From NCBI GenBank assembly GCA_028713675.1, contig JAQTNV010000006.1:26611-90610 (forward strand): a DNA stretch of 64,000 nt. The letters run 5' to 3'. Under the pieces are notes generated by a model that searched no databases, was not told the origin of the DNA, and saw only the letters and a program-made list of their open reading frames with translations. This document shows positions 51,424 through 59,861 of this stretch, piece after piece (position 1 is the first letter of the stretch; the number at the start of each line of letters is the position of its first letter). The stretch comes from a bacterium (GTDB lineage Bacteria; Desulfobacterota; JAPLJL01). The position numbers were made by a program, and so were the translations under genes.

Positions 51424-53202
51424 CTAGCTGAGAAACTGCTTTTTGGGATCAAAGCTCCGCAATCGCCAGATCTCCTCCCGAGTGGGGGGGGGAATCCTCC
51501 GAAGCTCGGGCGCCGCCTTGACCTCGAAGCCGCAGGCTTCCTTCACCCGGCGGATGGCATCTTCTTCCTTGATCCCTGCCGGGCAATCAGGATAGGCGAT
51601 CATCGCGAGTTCTTTCTTACCCTGGTCTTTGCCGAAAACCGCGAGGTCGGAAACCACGAAACTCACGCGGTCTCCCGGGCTGCTGATGTAATTGAGCTTA
51701 TCGATATATCTCCGCTTCCCGAGCGGCGCGCTGACCACCACCTCCCGGGCCATGGAGGCCACATCGTTTCCCCCGCCCGGGCCGGTGAGGTACAGCTTCT
51801 TTTCCGGGATCTTCGTGGTATTGATATTCCCAAGCTTATCCACCTGCCCGGCCCCCAGGCTCCCGATGCAGCGGGCGTTGGCCCCGCCCATGAAAAGACC
51901 CATCACCTCGTCAACCTGGCTGAGCATCCGGCAGGTGTGGATATTCCGAAGATTGAAAATGAAGGGATCCGCCGGGCAGGGATCATAGCCGTAGAATCCC
52001 ACCTCGGCAATCAGGCTGACCGGATTATCCTGACTTTTCAGGGCCTTGGCCGCCAGCCAGGCCGCCAGGTTGGAAGTGCCGATCCCGGCCAGGATGGTAT
52101 GGTGGCCCTGCTTTTTCACCTGCTCCTCTATGATCCTCCCGGCCATCACCGCCATCAGCTCCAGGCCGCTGGGGGGCGCGTCCGGATTCTCACCCAGCCC
52201 CATTTCGCGGAAATCGGAAACCCAGGAGTCGGCATTCGATCGGCCCTTGAGATAAAGCACCCGGTCCCGCCCCAGGCGGGTGAGATATTCCTGCTGATCC
52301 GGGCAGGAAAGAATCCATTTTTCCACCCATTCCCGCAGCGCCCGAGGATCGTTGATAACCTTCCGGAGATCAACCATGAACTCATAATCGTCGGCATAGG
52401 CAGGAAACTCCGGGAGTCCGTAATTGGAAAGCCCGGCGGGGTGAGCCCCCAACTCGGCCGGGCAGACCGCTTTAACCACGGCGGAAGGGATCCGGACCAG
52501 GTGGGAATGCGACCGGATGAATTCCGGGGAAACCACTTTTTCCACTGAAGCGATCACACCTTCCCGGGAAGCCAGGGCCCCGTAAATGCCCTCCCCGTAA
52601 GGCGGGCACAAAAGAACATTTCCCTCCGGGTCGGCCGCCTGGCCATGGATGAAGGTGAGATCCGGTCTCAAAGCCCGGGCCATTCCGATTTCGTTCCCAT
52701 CGGGAAGCCTGACCTTACAGAGATCTTTCTTGTTTTCTTCCTCCATGCTCGATCCGAAAACCGAGGAGATCGGGATCCATTCCATTCCCATCGCCCCGGC
52801 CCGCAACCGAAGGGGATAGGAAAGGATCGTCCAGGATTCGAATTCGCAGGTGCCGTTCCGGTAGGCTTCCTGATAGATCGGGTTGGGAAGCGCCGCCGGA
52901 TAGGTATCTCCGACAAAAGTGGAAACAACCTTTTTCGCGAGTTTCCCGTAAATTAGGGCGAAATTGGAAGCGGTCAGTCCCAGGCTTAAAATCGTGAAAC
53001 CCGGATCTTTTTCCCAGAACTGCCGGACAATCTCGTGGATGGCGGCGTTCGGCCGGGAATGGTGCATGGTGAAATGCAGGGCCATCCCGGGCCGGACGAA
53101 TTGCCGCACCGCCCGGGAGAGCTCCATTACCTTGCCCCGGGACCTGAGGCCCAGGTCATAGTTGTCTTCCAGAATAAATTTTTGCAGGTCCGGCGCGGGC
53201 AT
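51424..53202 (-). CDS. Fused alpha-beta family I CoA transferase / IpdAB-like hydrolase
   Basis: A 592-residue protein joining the alpha (about 20-300) and beta (about 330-560) halves of a glutaconate CoA-transferase-type enzyme. Alpha: HFTMHHSRPNAAIHEIVRQF, CEFESWTILSYPLRLRAGAM (Glu120/Glu122). Beta: GIGTSNLAAWLAAKALKS, IAEVGFYGYDPCPADPFIF, FMGGANARCIGSLGAGQVDK, LYLTGPGGGNDVAS. The alpha half also resembles IpdA, part of a ring-cleaving hydrolase of steroid degradation, so either CoA transfer or hydrolysis is possible. GGGAGG precedes the ATG. It overlaps no neighbour but lies 12 bases after the ferredoxin gene. Confidence 0.88.
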   Translation of the reverse strand: MPAPDLQKFILEDNYDLGLRSRGKVMELSRAVRQFVRPGMALHFTMHHSRPNAAIHEIVRQFWEKDPGFTILSLGLTASNFALIYGKLAKKVVSTFVGDTYPAALPNPIYQEAYRNGTCEFESWTILSYPLRLRAGAMGMEWIPISSVFGSSMEEENKKDLCKVRLPDGNEIGMARALRPDLTFIHGQAADPEGNVLLCPPYGEGIYGALASREGVIASVEKVVSPEFIRSHSHLVRIPSAVVKAVCPAELGAHPAGLSNYGLPEFPAYADDYEFMVDLRKVINDPRALREWVEKWILSCPDQQEYLTRLGRDRVLYLKGRSNADSWVSDFREMGLGENPDAPPSGLELMAVMAGRIIEEQVKKQGHHTILAGIGTSNLAAWLAAKALKSQDNPVSLIAEVGFYGYDPCPADPFIFNLRNIHTCRMLSQVDEVMGLFMGGANARCIGSLGAGQVDKLGNINTTKIPEKKLYLTGPGGGNDVASMAREVVVSAPLGKRRYIDKLNYISSPGDRVSFVVSDLAVFGKDQGKKELAMIAYPDCPAGIKEEDAIRRVKEACGFEVKAAPELRRIPPPTREEIWRLRSFDPKKQFLS

Positions 53203-53214
53203 GAACCTCCCGAA

Positions 53215-53421
53215 CTAATAATTTTTAATAATTTCCACCAGCTTCTGCCCGCATCTTTCCAGGCAGAGCTCGCAGAAGGTGCATTCGTCCTCGTTGTCCG
53301 CGACCACCTTCACCTTGCCCCCCTCGATCCGAAAAATACCTACCGGGCAGACATCCAGGCAGGACTTGCACCCGTCCTGGCATTCTTCCGGGTTAAGTTT
53401 GACCGTCACAAACAAACCCAT
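53215..53421 (-). CDS. Ferredoxin, 2[4Fe-4S] type
   Basis: A 68-residue electron carrier. The start ATG 53421 fits AGGAGG six bases upstream better than the GTG at 53427. Cluster ligands: CQDGCKSCLDVCP (first spacing three residues instead of two) and CTFCELCLERC. The second motif lacks the usual Pro after the last Cys. It could pass electrons to an activating enzyme or to a reductive step of the pathway; it is set between the SucD-like and CoA transferase genes. Confidence 0.9.
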   Translation of the reverse strand: MGLFVTVKLNPEECQDGCKSCLDVCPVGIFRIEGGKVKVVADNEDECTFCELCLERCGQKLVEIIKNY

Positions 53422-53461
53422 CTTCACCCTCCTTGCGATTAATTGTGAACCCTGGGAAACC

Positions 53462-54472
53462 TTATCGTTTTTTTCCCGCTTTCTTAGCTTTCCCGGTTTT
53501 TTTGATCTTTTTTGCCTGCGGTTTCGCCGGCCGGGATTTTTTCCGGGCGGCGGAGATCGCTTTCCCCGACTTTTTTACCCTTTCCTGAAGCATCTCCCGC
53601 AATGCTTTCGGAATATCGGAATAAACCTCCACCACCCTGACCCCGGCCTGCTGGAACAGGCGGGTCTTGTCCTTGGTGGCGCCCGAACCGGGGCGCACGA
53701 TCACGGAAGCATGGCCGAAACGCATCCCCGGCATGTTGTCCACGAATTTGCCCCCGAAAAAGGCCACCACCGGCTTGGTGAAGTGCCCGGGGATCCACTC
53801 GGCCAGAACATCCTCCTTGGTCCCGCCGGGTTCGCAGAAAAGCACCACCGCGTGGGTTTCGGGATCCTGCTCGAAAAGCGGGAAATAATCCAGGTAGGTC
53901 GAGCCCACCACCGAGTCCCCGCCCATCCCGATCGCGGTGCTGATCCCCATCCCGGCGTTGGAGATGAGGTTGGCCACCTCGGTGCACATCCCGCCGCTCC
54001 GGGAAACCACCCCGATGTGTCCGGGCCGGAAGGCCCGCTCCGGGTTGTTGCCCCCGAGAAAACCGAGCTTGGCCTTCTTCGCCGGGCTGATCACGCCGGG
54101 CGAATTGGGCCCGATGATCTTTACTCCCTTGAGGTCGGCATAGGCCACCATCTCGATCACGTCCCGCTTGGGAATCCGCTCGGTCAGGCACGCGATCGGG
54201 GAGAGGCCGCCGTCGGCCGCCTCCATCACGGCATCCTTGGCGAAAGCCGGGGGTACGGACACAACCGCGGCGTTGGCTTTCTGCTTTTCCACTGCTTCCT
54301 TCACCGTGTCAAAGACCGGGATCCCGTGCACTTTCTGCCCCTGCTTGCCGGGGGTCACGCCGGCCACCACCTTCGACCCGTAGTCCATCATGTCTTTGGT
54401 AAAGGTCGCGGCTTCCCGGCCGGTGATTCCCTGCACCAGAATCCGGGTTTTTTCGTTGATCAGAATCGACAT
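53462..54472 (-). CDS. Acyl-CoA synthetase (NDP-forming) alpha subunit, SucD-like
   Basis: A 336-residue protein with CoA-binding Rossmann fold: VQGITGREAATFTKDMMDYG, VVAGVTPGKQGQKV, and the phospho-acceptor His254 in RFGHASVIVRPGSGATKD. GDSVVGSTYLDYFPLFEQDP and LFCEPGGTKED are conserved with succinyl-/malyl-CoA synthetase alpha subunits. About 40 residues of Lys-rich tail exceed SucD length. It pairs with the beta subunit 14 bases upstream. Substrate not fixed. Confidence 0.93.
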   Translation of the reverse strand: MSILINEKTRILVQGITGREAATFTKDMMDYGSKVVAGVTPGKQGQKVHGIPVFDTVKEAVEKQKANAAVVSVPPAFAKDAVMEAADGGLSPIACLTERIPKRDVIEMVAYADLKGVKIIGPNSPGVISPAKKAKLGFLGGNNPERAFRPGHIGVVSRSGGMCTEVANLISNAGMGISTAIGMGGDSVVGSTYLDYFPLFEQDPETHAVVLFCEPGGTKEDVLAEWIPGHFTKPVVAFFGGKFVDNMPGMRFGHASVIVRPGSGATKDKTRLFQQAGVRVVEVYSDIPKALREMLQERVKKSGKAISAARKKSRPAKPQAKKIKKTGKAKKAGKKR

Positions 54473-54486
54473 GCTTAGCCTCCGTT

Positions 54487-55683
54487 TCAGCTCCTGCCCA
54501 TTTGGCAGATATATTGCGCCGCCTCATCCATGGTGTGGGTGCGGTCGAAATACTTGATCCCATATTTATCCAGGATCCGGAAACCCTCGTCTTCCCATGC
54601 CCCGGGAACCCGGAAAACCACCGGGAAGTTCCTCGGGTCGAGGCCCCGGTTCAGCATCCCCTTGATCACCCCCCTGGCGACCAGGTCCACCCGGGTGTTG
54701 GAAAGAACGTTGGTGACCACCGCCAGGCGTTTGACCCCCGGCTTGGAAAGGATCAGCTCGGTCAGGAGCTGGAGCTTCCTGACTGTGGGGTTCCCCCCGA
54801 TCTCGCAGTAATTCGCCGGCTTGCCCCCGTATTTCAGGATCGCATCGAACACGGTCAGGCTTGCCCCGCCGCCCCCGATGATCAGGGCGGTGTCGCCGTC
54901 GAATTCCACCACCCGCCCGGCCACGCCGCGGTGGTCCACCCGGTCGATCTCCGCCCCTTTCCTCTCGAGCTCGGTAGGTTCCCGCCCTCTTTCCTCGCGG
55001 GGAAAGATCCCCAGCGATTCGAGTTCCTTCTGACGGAAAATGGCATCGTCATCAATCTCCACCCGGCAATCGGCCGCCAGGTAGGAACCATCTTTGGTTT
55101 TGACCAGGGGATTGATCTCCGCCACGCTGGCGTCAAATTTCTGCACCAGGGCATAAAGCCGGCTCACAATATTGCCCAGCGCCCCCAGCCCCTTGTCCGT
55201 GGCCCCCAGATGCTTGGCCAGCTCTTTGGCCCGGAAGCCGGGAACCCCGATGAAGGGATCAACGAGAGCCCGGGCGAAGCCGGCCCCGGGTTTCTGGGCG
55301 ATCGCCTCCACCTCGACCCCGCCGGTTTTCCCGGCCAGGAGAATCATCCGTTTGTTGATCTCGTCAATCGTGATCCCGAGGTACATCTCCTCGACGATCT
55401 CCAGTTTCTTCTCCACTAAAACCTTCTCCACCTTGCGGTCGCGGACCCGGGTGGCCAGCATTTCGCGGGTGACCTTCTCCGCTTCCCCTGGATCCGAGGC
55501 GAACCTGACCCCGCCGGCCTTGCCCCGGCCGCCAAGGAGGATCTGGGCCTTCACCACCACCTCCCCCTTGATTTCCCCGGCTACCTCCCGGGCCTTCTCC
55601 GGGGAATCCACCATTTTCCCGGCCGGGACCGGGATCCCCACCTTCTGGGCCAGGATTTTTCCTTCGTATTCATAAAGCCGCAT
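54487..55683 (-). CDS. Acyl-CoA synthetase (NDP-forming) beta subunit, SucC-like
   Basis: A 398-residue ATP-grasp protein: MRLYEYEGKILAQKVGIPVP, VVKAQILLGGRGKAGGVRFA, EEMYLGITIDE, AEINPLVKTKDGSYLAADCR and GGGGASLTVFDAILKYGGKP. With the SucD-like subunit it makes an acyl-CoA from a carboxylic acid with ATP or GTP, or the reverse for ATP gain. A GGAGGAATGATTT leader precedes the ATG. Located 206 bases downstream of the glycyl radical enzyme gene on the same strand. Confidence 0.94.
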   Translation of the reverse strand: MRLYEYEGKILAQKVGIPVPAGKMVDSPEKAREVAGEIKGEVVVKAQILLGGRGKAGGVRFASDPGEAEKVTREMLATRVRDRKVEKVLVEKKLEIVEEMYLGITIDEINKRMILLAGKTGGVEVEAIAQKPGAGFARALVDPFIGVPGFRAKELAKHLGATDKGLGALGNIVSRLYALVQKFDASVAEINPLVKTKDGSYLAADCRVEIDDDAIFRQKELESLGIFPREERGREPTELERKGAEIDRVDHRGVAGRVVEFDGDTALIIGGGGASLTVFDAILKYGGKPANYCEIGGNPTVRKLQLLTELILSKPGVKRLAVVTNVLSNTRVDLVARGVIKGMLNRGLDPRNFPVVFRVPGAWEDEGFRILDKYGIKYFDRTHTMDEAAQYICQMGRS

Positions 55684-55889
55684 AAATCATTCCTCCGTTC
55701 TCTGTCTGGTTTTCGACCAAGGATCAGCTTTCAGCACCTGGGCATTGGCCATTCTCCATACCGATGTCAATGGTTTATCAAAAAGGGATTGAAAATGGAA
55801 GCCTTTTTCGCGGATGGACGATCCCGTAGGCAGACGAATCCGCTCGAAATGCTGAGGGCTGGTGGTTCTTTAATATCCCGGAACTGATT

Positions 55890-58394
55890 TCAGCGGCCCG
55901 GGCCCCGGTTCGAATTCGCCACCCGCTGGATGATCTCATCCTGGGCCGCTTGGGTGAGGTCGGTAAAATAAGCGCAGTAGCCGGCCACCCGGACGGTCAG
56001 CCAGCGGAATTTATCCGGGTCCTTCTGGGCGTCCCGGAGAACGGCTTCATCCAGGACATTGAACTGCACCTGCATCCCCCCGAGCCGGAAATAAGACCGG
56101 AGCAGTGAGACAAACAGGCTCCCGTTGTTCCCGGGGGCGAACACCCTGGGATCAAGCCCCATGGTCAGGTTGGAGCCGTTGGCGGCTTCGGTGAAATCGA
56201 TCGCGGCGACCGAGCGCAGGAAGGCGGTCGGGCCTTTCCGGGTCCCCGCGGCGGAGGGCGAGATCCCCAGGGAGAGAGGTTCCCCTGCCCCCCTCCCGGA
56301 AGGTAGCGCCCCCACCCATTTTCCGAAGGGGATATGGCAGGTCACACTGTAATATCCCGGAATATAAAATCCTCCCCGGGGGTTCCGGTGTTTTTTCACC
56401 TCCCGGGCATAGATCTGAAACACCTCGTTGGCGTACTTCTCCGCCCGGCCCTCGTCATCGCCGTACTTGGGAACCCGATTGGTCAGGTAGGCTTTCAGGT
56501 CCGGGTCGTGGGCGAAATCCTCCCTCAGGGCTTTCAGCAAATCCGTCATGGTCAGACGCTTCCGGGCAAAGACCGCCTCGTCAATCGCCGCCAGGGCATC
56601 GGCCACCGAGCCGACGCCCACCCCCTGGACGCCGGTAAAATCATACCGGGCGCCGCCGGAGGTCACGTCCTTTTTCTTTTCCAGCGTGTCCTGGATCAGC
56701 GCGGACAGGAGCGGCGAGGGGAAATATTCCTTATGGGCGGAGGAAAGCACGTTGGTCCCCCGGACCATCTGGTGGACGAGATAAGAAACCTGGGCGGTGA
56801 AGGCCTTCAGCACGTCTTCCATCGAGGCAAAATCCTCCGCCCGTCCGGTCTCGGGACCGATTTTCTGCTTCAGCATCGGGCTGACCCCGTTATTCAGGGC
56901 GAGTTCCAGGCACAACCCGAGATTCAGGAGCGCCGCGTCCGTGGAACCGAACGACCGGCCCTGGGGATTGGGTTCCACGCAGCCCAAGGGGGCGTAATCC
57001 CGGGCGTCTTCCAGACTCGCCCCGACCTTCTGCATGGCCGGGATGATCACCTCATCGTTGTAAACCGAGGGGTGCGGGCTTCCGCTCGCGATGCTGGTTT
57101 CGATGGCGCGGAGATAATCCGGGGGACTCGCCGGGTTGACCCGGGCGAAAAGATTGGGCTGGTGCGTGTTGACCTCGCGGATGGATTCGAGGATCAGGCC
57201 GGTGAGCTCGTTGGTGGCGTCCCGGCCCTCCCGGTCCACCCCTCCGATCACCGCCCCCTGGCTCGTCATCAGCCCGCTGAAATACTGGTTGAAAAGCTCC
57301 GGGAACAGGGGAGGAAAGCCCGACATCTTGATCCAGAGGCACTGGAGAAGCTCCTTGGCCTGTTCCCGGGTCAGACGGCCCCCGTCAATGTCCTTCCGAT
57401 AGAGCGGGTAGAGATACTGGTCCACCCGTCCGAGGGAAATGGATTCCTCGTAATTCTCATGATGGAGGGCAACCTGGGTCAGCCAGACCGCCTGGAGGGC
57501 CTCCGCGAAGGTCCGGGCGGGATTACGGGGGACGTTCTTCAGGTTTTCGGAGATGGTTTCCAGTTCCGTTTTCCGGACCGGGTCATTTTCTCTCCGCGCC
57601 AGGTTTTCGGCCTCGCCGGCATACCTCTCCGCGAATTCCATTACCCCATTGGCCGCGATGATCACCGATTCCAGGAAAATCCTTTCCTGGCGATACTCGG
57701 TCTGCTTGAGCTTCTCTTCGGCCTGCTCCCAGATCCACCCGAAACCTTGCTCCACCACTCTCTGGTAATCCGGGGTCACGTGCGAGATCCCGGCAAACTC
57801 GGTCAGGACCATGACCCCTTCCAGGGCAAAAAGCCGGAAGGGGGTGAAGCCGATCGGCCTCCTTTTCAGGGAACCCAGGTTGACCGCGGCCAGGTCCAGG
57901 AGCTTTCTTCTCCAGGCCACCGGCATCCTCCGGAGCGCTGCGACCCCCAGCTTGACCGCCCCCGGCGCCCAGCCCCCGCGCTTGCGATTTCGCAGCAGCG
58001 TGGAAATCGCGCGGTCCGCGACGGTTTTTCCCAGCCAGAAGGGGAAAATATCCTTCTCCAGTTCCCGGGCTTCCGCTTCGGTGAGGGCAAAGGGATTGTC
58101 CTTACGGAGATGGATCTTCCGAAGTTCGGGCCAGAGGGCAACGCTGTCAAACTCGGGAAAAAGAAGCGCCCCCATCTTTTTTTCAGTCATCGCCCCCACG
58201 ATCAATTCGCCGGGGTAAATCCTGACCGGAACATGGTTGAGGGCATATCGGACCGCTTCGGCCCGGAGCAAAGGGGGCTCGAGATATTGGTTGGCCTGGA
58301 AATAACGGGTGATCCACCGCGCCCGCTCCAGGCTGATCGGCCGGGGGCTGACGTAAAGGTCCTGCTTTAGGCTTTCAATCCGCGGGGTCGGCAT
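55890..58394 (-). CDS. Glycyl radical enzyme (pyruvate formate-lyase superfamily)
   Basis: An 834-residue radical enzyme. Glycine radical site RVAGYCAYF (Gly805) near the C-terminus; active-site Cys472 in APLGCVEPNPQGR with Glu474 two residues later. The GCVEP form is seen in dehydratases and C-N/C-S lyases of the family (glycerol, propanediol, choline, isethionate enzymes) and not in pyruvate formate-lyase (Cys-Cys) or alkylsuccinate synthases. Other blocks: ALNHVPVRIYPGELIVGAMT, HQPNLFARVNPASPPDYLRA. No radical-SAM activating enzyme is seen in the window, although the enzyme needs one. Substrate unknown. Confidence 0.93.
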   Translation of the reverse strand: MPTPRIESLKQDLYVSPRPISLERARWITRYFQANQYLEPPLLRAEAVRYALNHVPVRIYPGELIVGAMTEKKMGALLFPEFDSVALWPELRKIHLRKDNPFALTEAEARELEKDIFPFWLGKTVADRAISTLLRNRKRGGWAPGAVKLGVAALRRMPVAWRRKLLDLAAVNLGSLKRRPIGFTPFRLFALEGVMVLTEFAGISHVTPDYQRVVEQGFGWIWEQAEEKLKQTEYRQERIFLESVIIAANGVMEFAERYAGEAENLARRENDPVRKTELETISENLKNVPRNPARTFAEALQAVWLTQVALHHENYEESISLGRVDQYLYPLYRKDIDGGRLTREQAKELLQCLWIKMSGFPPLFPELFNQYFSGLMTSQGAVIGGVDREGRDATNELTGLILESIREVNTHQPNLFARVNPASPPDYLRAIETSIASGSPHPSVYNDEVIIPAMQKVGASLEDARDYAPLGCVEPNPQGRSFGSTDAALLNLGLCLELALNNGVSPMLKQKIGPETGRAEDFASMEDVLKAFTAQVSYLVHQMVRGTNVLSSAHKEYFPSPLLSALIQDTLEKKKDVTSGGARYDFTGVQGVGVGSVADALAAIDEAVFARKRLTMTDLLKALREDFAHDPDLKAYLTNRVPKYGDDEGRAEKYANEVFQIYAREVKKHRNPRGGFYIPGYYSVTCHIPFGKWVGALPSGRGAGEPLSLGISPSAAGTRKGPTAFLRSVAAIDFTEAANGSNLTMGLDPRVFAPGNNGSLFVSLLRSYFRLGGMQVQFNVLDEAVLRDAQKDPDKFRWLTVRVAGYCAYFTDLTQAAQDEIIQRVANSNRGPGR

Positions 58395-58605
58395 AGCGTC
58401 AGAGAAATAGTTTGCAGGAAATGGTTTTATGGTAAAAACATATAAAATATTTTATCACATCCGCTCCAGAACCGAATTATTAACAGCGAGAATATTGATT
58501 ATATTGGATTTGTAAAAACACCTGTCTTAATCCCTCACCTTCTTGTTGCCTACGGCGGAAGGAAATTGTTAATCAGTAGGTTTGATTGTTCGGAAGTCTT
58601 CGAGA
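58395..58605. other. AT-rich spacer upstream of the glycyl radical enzyme gene
   Basis: Markedly AT-rich. It should hold the promoter of the minus-strand cluster: on the minus strand a TATAAT lies at 58503-58498 with AAGACA 19 bases further up, a poor match. No other structure is seen. Confidence 0.35.
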
Positions 58606-59235
58606 TTAAAAATTATAAAGGAATGCCAAGCCCGCCTGATTTTTCCAAATGATCGGATTAAATGAAAACTTTTTCTTTTTCATTTTGTTCATAAAATCTT
58701 CATCGTCCTTGCTGCCCCGATTATATTTGTTGACACTCAAGCCATGACTTATTATCTCGCCAGCATAAATAAGGGAAGCAATCGTTATTCCTGGGATAAA
58801 ACCGGCATACATATATTTATCAAAAACCTTCGGGGTGTCGTCATTCATGGAGAGAAAATACCCACTCGCGACAAATAATCCGCCGATCAAAATCTTCGAA
58901 ATATCGGCGGCGATGGTCAATCCTACGCTGGACTTAAGATAAATATCGGAAGGCAAAGTGCCCAAACCCATTAGAAAAACACCTCCAAATTGTAATCCTT
59001 GAAAACAAGATAAACGGGGTCCAGGTTCATCATGAGATACATTTTTTCCCGCTGGTTGGGACGCACAATATGCGGATGAGCCACCAATTATCGCAAGGGG
59101 AATGGCATCCATGGTAAAAGTTAACCAATAACTTTTAGGTTTGGGATGAGCAAGTAGTTCGTTATCAGCCAAGGCTAATGAGGGGAAAAATATGGAGAAA
59201 AGAATGAATATTAAAGCAAATATCAATTTCTTCAT
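58606..59235 (-). CDS. Membrane protein of unknown function, AT-rich
   Basis: A 209-residue protein. Signal peptide or first helix LIFALIFILFSIFFPSLALA, then hydrophobic segments at about 42-57, 83-97, 112-130 and 146-163. Cys57 (SAYCASQ) and Cys78 (LSCFQ) could form a disulfide. Codon use is AT-rich, unlike the GC-rich genes on both sides. No family is recognised. The ribosome binding site is weak. Confidence 0.6.
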   Translation of the reverse strand: MKKLIFALIFILFSIFFPSLALADNELLAHPKPKSYWLTFTMDAIPLAIIGGSSAYCASQPAGKNVSHDEPGPRLSCFQGLQFGGVFLMGLGTLPSDIYLKSSVGLTIAADISKILIGGLFVASGYFLSMNDDTPKVFDKYMYAGFIPGITIASLIYAGEIISHGLSVNKYNRGSKDDEDFMNKMKKKKFSFNPIIWKNQAGLAFLYNF

Positions 59236-59377
59236 TATAGTTCCAGAAAGAAGAAGCTTTAATATTTTCTGATTGTTTTAATTAATTGTCAAAAAACTGA
59301 TTGAGGGAAGATATAAAACGAGGGCAAAGATACCAAACAAGAAAGATAAACAAACCAAAACCAGGAGCAAACTTTTT

Positions 59378-59560
59378 CTAGGCGTTTCCTTTCAGACCGG
59401 TTTCAATTCCAAAAGTGATAGACTCGACCGGCACCTGTTCCTTATTTTTTTCTTCCTCGACAATCTGATCAAAATTGTAAACCAGCTTTTCCAGGTGTCT
59501 GCTCGTGACAAAAATCAACATCGCTTTGTTGTCCCCGACTTTATTGTTGGTTTTGATCAT
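59378..59560 (-). CDS. Small hypothetical protein
   Basis: A 60-residue protein with a strong AAAGGAGAAGG site before the ATG. It is charged, with a central helix LEKLVYNFDQIVEEEKNKEQ and no signal peptide or Cys. The strong site supports translation; function unknown. It lies in the AT-rich island next to the membrane protein gene. Confidence 0.5.
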   Translation of the reverse strand: MIKTNNKVGDNKAMLIFVTSRHLEKLVYNFDQIVEEEKNKEQVPVESITFGIETGLKGNA

Positions 59561-59798
59561 TGTCCTTCTCCTTTCGTCCCGTGAAGATCAAACCCATCGC
59601 AGATATAAACATGCAAATTCTGTTCCAAAGTATTTTTTAAAAATAATGACCATCACTAAACAATAAATATTCAAGTAATATCAAATAGTTAATAAATATA
59701 TTACAAAATATCTTGGATATGTTTAATGGAAATTTGATCGATCAAATTACTTAAGGTAATGTCAAAAATTTGAGCATTAATGAATAAACCCGCAAACG
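59561..59798. other. AT-rich gene-free stretch
   Basis: Very AT-rich sequence without an open frame that looks coded. Runs such as AATATCAAATAGTTAATAAA resemble spacer DNA. It may carry the promoter of the 60-residue gene. Confidence 0.4.
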
Positions 59799-59823
59799 AA
59801 AAGGGCGGGTCAATGACCCGCCC
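59799..59823 (-). terminator. Intrinsic terminator of the giant repeat protein gene
   Basis: GGGCGGGTCA and TGACCCGCCC form a near-perfect hairpin followed on the minus strand by TTTTCGTTT. It lies about 40 bases after the stop. A second GC hairpin with GCGA loop lies between it and the stop. Confidence 0.75.
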
Positions 59824-59861
59824 CTCCCCCTATCCCCCCGGCCCTCGCGGGCCGAAGCTAA

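Noticed and set aside
56334-58370. 678-codon open frame on the plus strand opposite the glycyl radical enzyme
   Set aside because: It is the antisense shadow of a GC-rich gene with strong third-position bias; the protein is rich in Gly/Arg/Pro with no family motifs, while the minus strand has a complete GRE.
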